A DNA stretch of 35,443 nucleotides from Bacillota bacterium (GTDB lineage Bacteria > Bacillota > SHA-98 > UBA4971). Position numbers and translations under genes: made by a program. The DNA lies in NCBI GenBank assembly GCA_014360195.1, contig JACIXY010000027.1, positions 1 to 35,443 on the forward strand. The letters run 5' to 3'. A model generated the notes under the pieces. The model did not search any database and was not told the DNA's origin. It saw only the letters and a list, made by a program, of their open reading frames with translations. Positions 1 to 7,584 of the stretch are shown here, in pieces; positions within the stretch are counted from its first letter, which is position 1, and each line of letters opens with the position of its first letter.

Positions 1-1159
1 ATCCTGGTCCTTTGAGGACCAGCCATCCACGGGCGTCTGGGAAAGTGGTTACGTAGGGACCAAGTGGCGCGCGGAGTTGATTCCCTGGGGACCATCTCCG
101 CATAGATCCTGGTCACCAGGGGACCAACTCCGGCCTTCTGCCGGCTGGAGCGCCAGGAGGGTGGATCGCCAGTAGCCACATTTCACGCGGGGTTGCTCCC
201 CCAAGGACCACCCGCGCAGGAGATCCTGGGATCCCAGGGACCACCAAGCGACGAACGCAGCCACGCGACCATACGTCGGTCAATGAAGCCTGACGCACAA
301 GGGCTGCCGCGTCATCAACCAGGAGGCTGTCCTGAGTCCTGTACCTGAACATGTACATGGCCAAGCTCGAAGTTGGACCATGTGCCGGCCATACGCGGTC
401 CCCTCAGCCGCCAACCGGTGACACGACGGCATCATCTGTCAACTCCTGGGCTAGTACCGCGTTTTGTGACTTCCGGTAGGTCTTAAGTGAGGCATCCTGC
501 AACCGCGCGCAAGGTGTTATGGAACGGAGTACGAGGGGGCTCCTGACGAATTCTTTCCGGAGGGGAGACAATCTGGAGGTGTGGGCGGTGAATCCGATAT
601 GGACCCGAAGGCCAGTCTGGTACGTCGTGTTGGCTCAACACACGCACTGCTGGGCGGCATATCTGACTGCGCAGGTCACCGCCCAAGAAGTGCGTGGGCG
701 AGACCCATCGGGTATGGCGTGACGGGCACGCTGCCCCTGGGAGAACTCGCGGGACGGTCGAGACATCAGGTGCGCAAGGTCCAGGTGGCGTGTGAGGAAG
801 TCTAGACGGGCTGAGCATACGGCGCTGTCAAGCGACTACAGCTCACGATGAAGCGTAAAGGAGTCTATGAGGGGGAGATCGCAAGGAAGAGCCGTCCGAC
901 GCGGACTTGCGTATCCTATTCGGGACCTCAAGGATCATCCGGATGAACACCTGAACTTAAAAGTCAGGGCAAGCAGGAAGGTAAACCGAGGCCTGCCGTA
1001 GAAAAAGTAGTGTCATATCGGCAGGCCACAGGGAAGGGATCGTCATATGGCCAGCTTACGGCAGGCTACGCGGCGTGCCGCCGCTTTCGGGCGCTTGGGC
1101 GCTGAAATGTGCGATCACAAGGGAAAAGAGAACCAGGACAAGCGATAACGAGCCAGGAG
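1..1159. other. Gene-poor region, no convincing CDS
   Basis: I find no open reading frame here with a credible ribosome binding site and a recognisable product. The first 250 bases repeat the string GGACCA six times (near 18, 57, 89, 120, 205 and 237). Several copies sit in small palindromes such as ATCCTGG..CCAGG, which gives a repetitive reverse-strand frame. The tail (980-1070) carries an inverted repeat. It could be decayed mobile or gene material, or a noncoding RNA region; nothing decides between these. Confidence 0.4.
990..1027. repeat. 9-bp inverted repeat (possible hairpin)
   Basis: GGCCTGCCG at 990-998 is matched by CGGCAGGCC at 1019-1027, leaving a 20-nt AT-rich loop. A partial third copy (CGGCAGGCT) follows near 1060. 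There is no U-tract, so this is not a standard terminator. Function unknown. Confidence 0.5.
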
Positions 1160-1371
1160 CTAAGTGGATCGCCATAAGTAATCGCTGGTTCCAGAGAGAA
1201 CGCGCGCCGTGCAGGGTTGCCGGTATTGCACTCGGGGACGGCGCCTCAAGCGGCGCGCGCTTCGCCAAAATCCGGCCCGTCGGGCGAGTGGCCGGATTTT
1301 GACACCCCTCGTGCAATGACCGGCAACCCCAGACCTCGGAAAACGAGAGAAAACTGATGACCTCATACTTA
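1160..1371. repeat. Palindromic repeat copy R1 (B-type ends, long centre)
   Basis: This copy begins CTAAGTGGATCGCC and ends CTCATACTTA. Inside are the family arms GGTTGCCGGT and ACCGGCAACC. The long central cassette carries an imperfect GGCGCC stretch and the inverted pair CAAAATCCGGCC / GGCCGGATTTTG. The string GAGCCAGGAGC lies just before the element and again just after it, which suggests insertion into a pre-existing short tandem repeat. Confidence 0.8.
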
Positions 1372-1379
1372 GCAGCTAT

Positions 1380-1463
1380 GAGCCAGGAGCCAGGAGCCAG
1401 GAGCCAGGGACAGGGGACAAGGGACGAGGGACGAGGGACGAGGGATCGAGGGATCGAGGGAGC
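1380..1463. repeat. 7-8 bp tandem repeat array
   Basis: There are four perfect GAGCCAG units (1380-1407), then GGACAGG, GGACAAG, three GGACGAG units and two GGATCGAG units. This is a minisatellite-like purine-rich array of about eleven units with progressive unit drift. It lies between repeat copies R1 and R2 and contains no gene. Confidence 0.9.
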
Positions 1464-1508
1464 AAAGGATAGCGAATAAAGGACGGGGATTGGGCTGGCG
1501 GCCGCCGG

Positions 1509-1583
1509 CTAAGTGAGAGTGCGAAAATGCTCCCGACTCTTGGGAAGGGTTGCCGGTGACTCAAAGAGAGAGTGCCTGGGCAA
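1509..1583 (+). repeat. Palindromic repeat copy R2 (half element)
   Basis: The copy starts GCTAAGTGAGAGTGC, continues through the CTCCCGACTCTTGGGA hairpin and the arm GTTGCCGGTG, and reaches the short-centre segment ACTCAAAGAGAGAGTGC. It then stops: the second half is missing. It lies directly upstream of the secreted protease gene and may form part of its 5' leader. Confidence 0.75.
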
Positions 1584-1616
1584 GCAGGCTTGCAAGAAGA
1601 GAGGAGGAGGCTATCA

Positions 1617-2810
1617 GTGGTCGCGGGACACGTGGGGTTCGGAATGGGTTTCTTCGTAATCGCTGCTTTCGGGGTTGTGCTGGTCGCGTCCTTTGCGTTG
1701 TCCTCATGCCCAGCGCTCGCTGCGCCGGTGAGCGACACGATCAAGCACTCTCTCGAATCCGATTTCGGCGGCGCGCAGTGTGTGCGCGTGACATGGCAGG
1801 AAGACGAACAGTCGTCGCTGGCGACAAGCGGAAGGGCTCACGCAGGCCGGGGCCGAACTGGAGGCTTCGTCCTCGAAAAGGGGCCGGGGGGTTACGCCGC
1901 CTCGGGCACTGTGACTTCGAAACCTCTTCCGACGGCATTTCCCTTCAATAACGTTGTCCCCTCCTGGAACATCCTCGCCCCGGATAGAACGGGGGCTATC
2001 ATCGAGGTGCGCGCAGGCTTTGACGACTCCCGCTGGACCGGCTGGTATGAGATAGCGCGCTGGGGAAGGCTGAAATCCCCTGGCACGCCAGGCCTCAAGA
2101 AAGACGAGTCAGGATTCGTCAACGAGGATACGCTCGAGTTGAGTTCAAAGGCCTCTGCGCTTCAGTACCGTGTTACCCTCATTTCCGAAGACCGCAATGC
2201 CACGCCTGTGTTGAGGCTCGTGGCACTATGCTACGCGGACACCACCAGCGAGGCGGCGGTGCCCGCCTTCGCGCCGCCGTCCGACCCGTCGCAGGCTCCC
2301 TGGGTTCGGGACCTTCCGGTGCCGTTCAGGTCACAGCGGGGCGAAGATCCCTCCATCGCAGGGCGCATATGCTCACCAACGTGCGTCGCGATGGTTCTGG
2401 AATACCACGGGGTTTCGGTCCCCACGGCGACCGTGGCCGCGCAGGCTTACGACACCTTCAACTCGATATACGGTAACTGGCCGTTCAACACTGCTGCAGC
2501 AGCCCTTTACGGCTTTGAAGCATACGTAACGCGCTTTCCCGGGTTCGAGCCAGTCCAGGACGAAATAGCAGCCGGCCGCCCCGTCATCATTTCTATAAGG
2601 TTCGGGCCGGGGCAGCTGAAGGGCGGGCCGCTCAGGAGCACGTCCGGGCACCTCATTCTGGTGCGGGGTTTTACCAAGGATGGAGACGTGATCGTGAACG
2701 ACCCAGCGGGCCGGACGGAGGCCGAGGGCCACGTGGTCTATAAGAGAGATGAGCTCCTCCGGGCCTGGAGGAACGGGGTCGCCTACATCATTCGGCCTTT
2801 GACTCCGTGA
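1617..2810 (+). CDS. Secreted C39-like (papain-fold) cysteine peptidase
   Basis: Predicted extracellular protein of 397 aa. I chose GTG 1617 because GAGGAGGAGG lies 6 bases upstream; an in-frame ATG at 1644 would also keep the signal sequence. Residues ~10-35 form a hydrophobic signal peptide ending near ALAAP. A beta-rich middle (about 60-225) precedes a C-terminal peptidase_C39_2 domain. The likely catalytic residues are C256 in SPTCVAMVL, H345 in SGHLILV and the N361/D362 pair in VNDPAG. In the family, such proteins are cell-wall or secreted peptidases (compare Bacillus YvpB); the substrate is unknown. It stands alone, flanked by repeat copies R2 and R3. Confidence 0.8.
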   Translation: MVAGHVGFGMGFFVIAAFGVVLVASFALSSCPALAAPVSDTIKHSLESDFGGAQCVRVTWQEDEQSSLATSGRAHAGRGRTGGFVLEKGPGGYAASGTVTSKPLPTAFPFNNVVPSWNILAPDRTGAIIEVRAGFDDSRWTGWYEIARWGRLKSPGTPGLKKDESGFVNEDTLELSSKASALQYRVTLISEDRNATPVLRLVALCYADTTSEAAVPAFAPPSDPSQAPWVRDLPVPFRSQRGEDPSIAGRICSPTCVAMVLEYHGVSVPTATVAAQAYDTFNSIYGNWPFNTAAAALYGFEAYVTRFPGFEPVQDEIAAGRPVIISIRFGPGQLKGGPLRSTSGHLILVRGFTKDGDVIVNDPAGRTEAEGHVVYKRDELLRAWRNGVAYIIRPLTP

Positions 2811-2884
2811 GCGCGGTTCGGGCGCCCCAAGGACCGCCGTTCATGCGTCAGTCCGCGTCAGTCCGCGACAGAACGCGGCAGAAG

Positions 2885-3016
2885 CTAAGGGAGGGTAATG
2901 GCCGGATTTTGACACCCCTCGTGCAATCACCGGCAACCCAAGAGCTCGGAAAGCGAGAGAAAAGTAATGATCCGAGAGAAAAGCAATGATCTCATACTTA
3001 GCGCACCCTCACTTAG
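2885..3016. repeat. Palindromic repeat copy R3 (deleted hybrid of A and B ends)
   Basis: It opens GCTAAGGGAGGGT, then jumps straight to GGCCGGATTTTGACACCCCTC, so the left half of the long centre is deleted. It ends first with the B-type tip CTCATACTTA and then immediately with an A-type tip CGCACCCTCACTTAG. An internal near-perfect duplication (CGAGAGAAAAGTAATGATC and CGAGAGAAAAGCAATGATC) lies at about 2954-2991. It looks like one element end inserted next to, or recombined with, another. Confidence 0.75.
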
Positions 3017-3066
3017 GAGCGGATAGCAGAAACTGATGGGAGCAACAAGTTAGGAGCGGATAGCAG
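3013..3066. repeat. 17-bp direct repeat upstream of the DUF554 gene
   Basis: TTAGGAGCGGATAGCAG occurs at 3013-3029 and again at 3050-3066, a 37-bp period. The first copy overlaps the tip of repeat R3, and the second runs into the ribosome binding site of the next gene. It may be a by-product of repeat insertion. Confidence 0.8.
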
Positions 3067-3082
3067 CAGGAGGTAGCGACAA

Positions 3083-3769
3083 TTGACTGGGACAGCTATA
3101 AACGTCGGGACCGTGATAGCGGGCACGGTGGTAGGACTTGCGTTACGAAGAAAGATGCCGGACAGGATATCTCACACGGTCGTCCAGGGCATCGGCGTCT
3201 TCACGCTCTTCATCGGCATGAGCATGGCCCTGGAGACGAAGAACGTGCTCGTGGTCCTCTTCAGCATGGCCATTGGGTCGGTCATCGGGACCGCCATGGA
3301 CATCGAGGGGTGGCTGGAGCGGACAGCGTCCAGACTGGAGGCCCGCTTCGCGCGCCGCGAGAGCGGCGGGCTCGCAAGGGGATTCATCGCTGCGAGCCTC
3401 CTCTTCTGCGTCGGTCCCATGGCTGTCCTCGGGTCGATCCAGGACGGCCTCACGGGGGACTACCGCATCCTGGTGACAAAGGCGATAATGGACGGGTTTT
3501 GCTCCATTGCGTTCGCCGCCACCCTCGGGGCCGGGGTTGCGCTGTCGGCGGCGGCGATCCTTATCTACCAGGGCGGGCTGACGCTTGCGGCCACGGCGAT
3601 AAAGGGGTTCCTTACCGACGCTGCCGTCCGGGAGATGACGGCGACGGGCGGCCTGCTCATCGTCGGAATCGGCGTCGATATGCTGGGCATCAAAAAGATC
3701 CACGTGGCGAACATGCTCCCGGCCATAGCCGTTGCGCTGGTCCTGGCGCGGCTGGCGCTCAAGCTGTGA
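3083..3769 (+). CDS. DUF554 family integral membrane protein (YdfK/YqgA-like)
   Basis: A 228-aa, strongly hydrophobic protein of the usual family length, with about six membrane segments and the glycine-rich N-terminus typical of DUF554 (INVGTVIAGTVVGLALR). The family motif GPMAVLGSIQDGLTGD is present in the middle. Start is TTG 3083, supported by AGGAGGT at 3068-3074 with 8 bases of spacing. The family is widespread and described only as putative transporters; no substrate can be inferred. It appears to be monocistronic. Confidence 0.88.
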   Translation: MTGTAINVGTVIAGTVVGLALRRKMPDRISHTVVQGIGVFTLFIGMSMALETKNVLVVLFSMAIGSVIGTAMDIEGWLERTASRLEARFARRESGGLARGFIAASLLFCVGPMAVLGSIQDGLTGDYRILVTKAIMDGFCSIAFAATLGAGVALSAAAILIYQGGLTLAATAIKGFLTDAAVREMTATGGLLIVGIGVDMLGIKKIHVANMLPAIAVALVLARLALKL

Positions 3770-3971
3770 CGGCGAGCAGAGCGTGGGCGCGACGTTCGAC
3801 GCGAGGGTGATGTAGTATGCCCGAGCAGGCAACGCTAAATGTGGATTCAGGAGGCTGCTCAACTTCCCCAGCAATTGCCAGTTTGGCTGGGCACGGCGAG
3901 CGTTCTGGGCAATTCAAGCAGGCTGCGTCGACATAAGCAGGCAAGTCAGTATTGTTTTGGAGGTGGTCGAA

Positions 3972-4526
3972 GTGATATGGGCGAAAGCTGGCCCAGAGAA
4001 CACCCTTGAGACTCTCAAGATCGCCATCGGGGCTGCAAGACGCCAGGGCATACGCCGTCTCGTGGTCGCATCGAATTCAGGCGCGACTGTGAGAAAGGCT
4101 CTTGAGATCGGCGTGGGGGATCTCTCAGTTGTGTGCGTCACCCATCACGTTGGCTTCAGTGGTCCTGGAGTGGACGAGATGCCGTCGGAGGTAAGGCAAG
4201 ACCTCACCTCGCGTGGGGTGAAGGTCCTCACGACCACACACGTGCTCGCTGGAGTGGACCGGTCGCTCAGGCTGAAGTTCGGGGGCGTGTACCCGCCCGA
4301 GATAATCGCGGCAGCCCTCAGGATGCTGGGCCAGGGGCTCAAGGTGTGCGTGGAGATCTCCATCATGGCCCTGGACGCAGGCCTCGTGCCTTACGGCGAG
4401 CGCGTCGTGGCCGTGGGCGGGACAAGCACCGGGGCGGACACTGCGGCGATCATCGTGCCCGAGCATTCCAACAACGTGTTTGGCCTCAAGGTTGAGGAGA
4501 TCCTCTGCAAGCCCAGAACCTGGTAG
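3972..4526 (+). CDS. Stand-alone pyruvate kinase C-terminal (alpha/beta) domain-like protein
   Basis: 184 aa. GTG 3972 is chosen because GGAGGTGG ends 5 bases upstream. The whole protein corresponds to the C-terminal alpha/beta fold of pyruvate kinase: ENTLETLKIAIGAARRQGIRRLVVASNSG, then a glycine/threonine-rich end (VAVGGTSTGADTAAIIVPE). The catalytic barrel of pyruvate kinase is absent, so kinase activity is not expected. In pyruvate kinases this domain binds allosteric sugar phosphates, so a sensing role is an inference only. It has no obvious operon partner; a 187-bp gap separates it from the DUF554 gene. Confidence 0.7.
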   Translation: MIWAKAGPENTLETLKIAIGAARRQGIRRLVVASNSGATVRKALEIGVGDLSVVCVTHHVGFSGPGVDEMPSEVRQDLTSRGVKVLTTTHVLAGVDRSLRLKFGGVYPPEIIAAALRMLGQGLKVCVEISIMALDAGLVPYGERVVAVGGTSTGADTAAIIVPEHSNNVFGLKVEEILCKPRTW

Positions 4527-4610
4527 GCCTCGGACCCGCGACGCGCGACTTGGGACGCCCGGGGCAGGCTTGGGTGGGCTTTCAGAAGGCCACATCCTTG
4601 GGGCGACAGG

Positions 4611-4697
4611 TTACGCCCGGCGCTTTACCACCAGGATGCAGGTCTTCTTGCGCCACTTGAACAGGGGGCCGATGAGCTTCTCGAACAGGCGATACAC
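4611..4697 (-). CDS. Possible 28-aa cationic small protein
   Basis: Read on the reverse strand, GTG 4697 opens a 28-codon frame ending in TAA, with AAAGGAGG 7 bases upstream (complement of 4705-4712). The peptide starts MYRLFEKLIGPLFKW and continues RKKTCILVVKRRA. It has eight Lys/Arg residues, alternating with hydrophobic ones, and one Cys, so it could be membrane-active or membrane-bound. It lies alone in the 430-bp gap between the pyruvate-kinase-like gene and galT, facing away from galT. No family recognised. The near-perfect ribosome binding site is the main support. Confidence 0.45.
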   Translation of the reverse strand: MYRLFEKLIGPLFKWRKKTCILVVKRRA

Positions 4698-4986
4698 CGG
4701 GGATCCTCCTTTCGTCACGCGACTCCGTGACTCCGTACCATCATAATATCGCCGTGGCGCTTGAAGTGTGCTGCCGTGGGAGGTAAAATGTTACCGGCGT
4801 GACCGGCACGCCATCTGGCGGCACGCTGCGGACGGCCGGGGACAGGCTCGCGCGCCCCGCAGGGCTGCGTGTGTGAGGCGGGCACGGCTGTGTGAAAGCG
4901 GATAACGCCAGGTCTCACCTGTCGCACCTCTTTCTCGCCTCCTTATTTGGTATGCTGGTATGGAAGTTATGTGGGAGGGCCGGAGA

Positions 4987-6033
4987 GTGCCTGAGCTGAG
5001 GCTTGACCCTGTGACAGGGCGCTGGGTGCTGGTCGCTACCGAGCGCGCTAGAAGACCGAAGGACTTCGCCCATCAGGACGCCGCGACGGGGAAGGTGCGC
5101 CCTGAGCGGAGCGAAACCTGCCCGTTTTGCCCGGGCAACGAGAAGCAAACCCCACCAGAGATTTTCTCGTTCCGGCGCGATGGGACACGCCCGGACGAAG
5201 CGGGCTGGTGGGTGAGGGGTGTGCCGAACAAGTACCCGGCCCTCACGTGGGAGCCGACAGTTCAGGCTTCGACGTCCGGCATTTTCAGCGTTAGGCCGGC
5301 TACAGGGGCGCACGAGGTGATTATCGAGTCCCCGCTGCACAACGCGAGCCCGGCGACCATGTCGTATGACGAGATGGCGGAGGTCATACGGGCGTACATC
5401 CACCGCTATCGCGCTCTCTCCGAGGCCCCGGATATCAGGTATATCCTTATTTTCAGGAACCACGGCAGGGACGCCGGAGCATCGCTGGAACACCCCCATT
5501 CCCAGGTCGCAGCGGTGCCCCTGGTGCCGCCCGTCGTCCTCGAGGAGCTTGCCGGTGCCAGACATCACCACGAGTCCACCGGCCGCTGCGTCTTCTGCGA
5601 CATGGTGCGCCAGGAGCTTGAATCCAACGTTCGGGTTGTCCTGGAGACGCGCGAGTTTGTCGCGCTGGAGCCGTACGCCTCGAAGATGCCCTTCGAGACG
5701 TGGGTGCTGCCCAAAACGCACGCGCCTTCCTTCCACGACCTCCACCCGTCGAACTACCGGGAGCTGGCCCAGGTCCTCGTGGACGTGCTGCGCGCTGTCA
5801 GCACGGGCCTCCACGATCCGCCGTACAACTACATCCTTCACACCGCCCCGCCCCGCGAACGGTGCGACGGCTTTTACCACTGGCATATCGAGGTCTTTCC
5901 GAAGCTCACGGTGGCGGCTGGGTTCGAGTTCGGGATGGGCATGTACATCAATGTGACCACGCCGGAGAGTGCAGCGGAGTTCCTCAGAAACCACGTTCCG
6001 AGCGAGCCGTCCGGAAGGAATTCCGGGCTTTAG
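4987..6033 (+). CDS. galT: Galactose-1-phosphate uridylyltransferase
   Basis: GalT of the HIT superfamily exchanges UMP between UDP-glucose and galactose-1-phosphate in the Leloir pathway. It is 348 aa, the usual length. Start GTG 4987 gives the family N-terminus MPELRLDPVTGRWV, and GGAGG lies 8 bases upstream; ATG 4960 and 4969 are weaker alternatives. C45 and C48 (CPFC) are the zinc-binding pair. HPHSQ at 169-173 holds the nucleophilic His171. A second CVFC (201-204) follows, as in the bacterial/archaeal subfamily lacking close similarity to E. coli GalT. No other galactose gene is nearby, so the real substrate could be another sugar-1-phosphate. Confidence 0.9.
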   Translation: MPELRLDPVTGRWVLVATERARRPKDFAHQDAATGKVRPERSETCPFCPGNEKQTPPEIFSFRRDGTRPDEAGWWVRGVPNKYPALTWEPTVQASTSGIFSVRPATGAHEVIIESPLHNASPATMSYDEMAEVIRAYIHRYRALSEAPDIRYILIFRNHGRDAGASLEHPHSQVAAVPLVPPVVLEELAGARHHHESTGRCVFCDMVRQELESNVRVVLETREFVALEPYASKMPFETWVLPKTHAPSFHDLHPSNYRELAQVLVDVLRAVSTGLHDPPYNYILHTAPPRERCDGFYHWHIEVFPKLTVAAGFEFGMGMYINVTTPESAAEFLRNHVPSEPSGRNSGL

Positions 6034-6079
6034 GGCTAATATACATAACAGGAAGGGAATAGCGGCCGGATGAAGCCGG

Positions 6080-6361
6080 AGGGAGATGCTCCGCGACCGC
6101 TGGCGACCGCAGATGACCGCCGGGACAGCAGGCGCAAAGGCGGCGCGTGAGAGCCGAAGGAGCAAGACGCCTGTTTGCCACGCAGCCGTCCAAACTCTCA
6201 GGCAAAAGCACCTTCGCTGACGGCACTCTGGAGAGGCACCTCCGTCGCACCGATGTACGCGGCGTACGTGACGCGCCGATGTACGCCGGGGGTGCCGCCG
6301 ACGGGGTAACCCGCCTGCCGCAGGTGGCCGGTGGGGGAATCTCTCAGGCGTCAGGACAGAG
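6080..6361 (+). promoter_or_regulatory. Tandem glycine riboswitch (two aptamers)
   Basis: Two consecutive copies of the gcvT-type aptamer signature are visible. The first has GCCGAAGGAGCAA (6153-6165) and AAACTCTCAGGCAAAA (6192-6207). The second starts at CTCTGGAGAGGC (6227), with GCCGACGGGGTAAC (6297-6310) and GGAATCTCTCAGGC (6336-6349) followed by AGGACAGAG. In this class, glycine binding to the aptamers relieves premature termination and turns on glycine cleavage genes. Outer boundaries, especially the 5' edge of aptamer 1, are approximate. Confidence 0.93.
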
Positions 6362-6394
6362 AAACGGGCAACATGTTTGCCCGTTTTATGTTTT
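6362..6394 (+). terminator. Intrinsic terminator of the glycine riboswitch
   Basis: AAACGGGCAA (6362-6371) pairs with TTGCCCGTTT (6377-6386) across a 5-nt loop and is followed by TATGTTTT. It begins at the last base of aptamer 2, the expected expression platform: termination without glycine and read-through into gcvT with glycine. Confidence 0.88.
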
Positions 6395-6468
6395 CCAGGG
6401 CCTGGCGGGAGGGCAGACGCCCGAGCCGCGGACCGGTGCAGAGCAACGAATTCCAGGAGGTGGGGGAA

Positions 6469-7584
6469 GTGAGTTCAGAGGGGGTCCAGTTGAAGAGGAC
6501 GCCGTTCCACGATCTGCACGTGCGCCACGGCGCGAGGATGATCGAGTTCGGCGGCTGGCAGATGCCCGTTTATTACCGGGGAATAATCGAGGAGCACAGG
6601 AAGGTCAGGGAGAAGGTTGGGTTGTTCGATCTATCCCACATGGGCGAGATCGAGGTGAGCGGCCCCGGCGCACTGGCGCTTGTCCAGAAGGTCACCACGA
6701 ACGATGCGTCGCGACTCGAGGTCGGGCAGGTGCAGTACTCCGTCATGTGCTACCCAGACGGCGGTGCCGTGGACGACATCCTCGTCTGCAGGATGGAGGA
6801 TCGCTACTACCTGGTAGTAAACGCTTCCAACACGGCGAAGGACCTGGACTGGCTGAGATCGCATGCCGCCGGTGACGTCGCGGTCACGGATCTCTCGGAG
6901 GAAACCGCGCTCCTCGCGGTCCAAGGGCCTGACTCCGCGGCGGTGCTAGCGGGGCTGACGCCTGTCCCGCTGGACGACCTTTACTACTATCGCTTCACGG
7001 AAGGCGAGGTCGCCGGGGTGAAGTGCATCATCTCGCGTACGGGCTACACGGGAGAGGATGGATTCGAGCTGTTCTTCCACCCCCGTCACGCCCAACACAT
7101 GTGGGATGCCTTGCTGGAAGCGGGGCACAGGTTCGACATCGAGCCCGTCGGCCTCGGGGCACGGGACACGCTCAGGCTCGAGATGGGTTACGCGCTATAC
7201 GGCCATGAACTCGATCCCGGCACGAACCCGCTGGAAGCCGGGCTCGGATGGGTTGTAGCGATGGATAAGGGCGAGTTCATCGGCAGGGATGCGCTTGCAG
7301 CCGCAAAGGAGAGAGGCCTCTCGCGGCGACTCACAGGTTTCAAGCTGCTGGAGCGAGGCGTGCCAAGGGCACACTGCGAGGTATCGAAGGACGGCAGGGT
7401 GGTCGGCGAGACCACGAGCGGGTCGCTGTCGCCCTCCCTGGGCGTGGGCATCGGGATGTGCTTCGTGCCGCCCGAGGCGGCGAAGCCCGGAACGCGGTTC
7501 GACATCGTGATCCGGGACAAGGGAGTCCCTGCAGAGGCTGTGAGGCCGCCGTTCGTTAAGCCGCGTGTCCGCAGGGCGAAGTGA
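6469..7584 (+). CDS. gcvT: Glycine cleavage system T protein (aminomethyltransferase)
   Basis: GcvT takes the aminomethyl group from lipoyl-GcvH, releases ammonia and passes the methylene to tetrahydrofolate. It is 371 aa, standard length. GTG 6469 is chosen because AGGAGG ends 8 bases upstream (6455-6460); a longer in-frame extension would run back into the terminator. Family segments in order: TPFHDLHVRHGARMIEFGGW, LSHMGEIEVSG, ILVCRMEDRYYLVVNASN, SRTGYTGEDGFEL and the folate-domain GLGARDTLRLEMGYALYGHE. Regulated by the upstream glycine riboswitch. It is followed by a 310-bp gap containing a parS site. Confidence 0.97.
   Translation: MSSEGVQLKRTPFHDLHVRHGARMIEFGGWQMPVYYRGIIEEHRKVREKVGLFDLSHMGEIEVSGPGALALVQKVTTNDASRLEVGQVQYSVMCYPDGGAVDDILVCRMEDRYYLVVNASNTAKDLDWLRSHAAGDVAVTDLSEETALLAVQGPDSAAVLAGLTPVPLDDLYYYRFTEGEVAGVKCIISRTGYTGEDGFELFFHPRHAQHMWDALLEAGHRFDIEPVGLGARDTLRLEMGYALYGHELDPGTNPLEAGLGWVVAMDKGEFIGRDALAAAKERGLSRRLTGFKLLERGVPRAHCEVSKDGRVVGETTSGSLSPSLGVGIGMCFVPPEAAKPGTRFDIVIRDKGVPAEAVRPPFVKPRVRRAK

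Noticed and set aside
483-818. Overlapping small ORFs on both strands in the first kilobase
   Set aside because: High GC opens many frames; none has a ribosome binding site or familiar motifs.
1056-1316. Reverse-strand ORF starting MHEGCQNPAT, with matching frames at 14118-14345 (forward) and 20904-21458 (reverse)
   Set aside because: The shared peptide (TGRILAKRAPL..APSPSA) is only the translation of the repeat's long centre; it lies entirely inside copies R1, R5 and R8 and has no ribosome binding site.
2807-2989. 60-aa ORF after the secreted protease
   Set aside because: It runs into repeat copy R3 and shows no conserved protein pattern or ribosome binding site.
4915-6165. 416-aa reverse ORF over galT
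   Set aside because: Antisense shadow of a well-conserved gene in GC-rich DNA.
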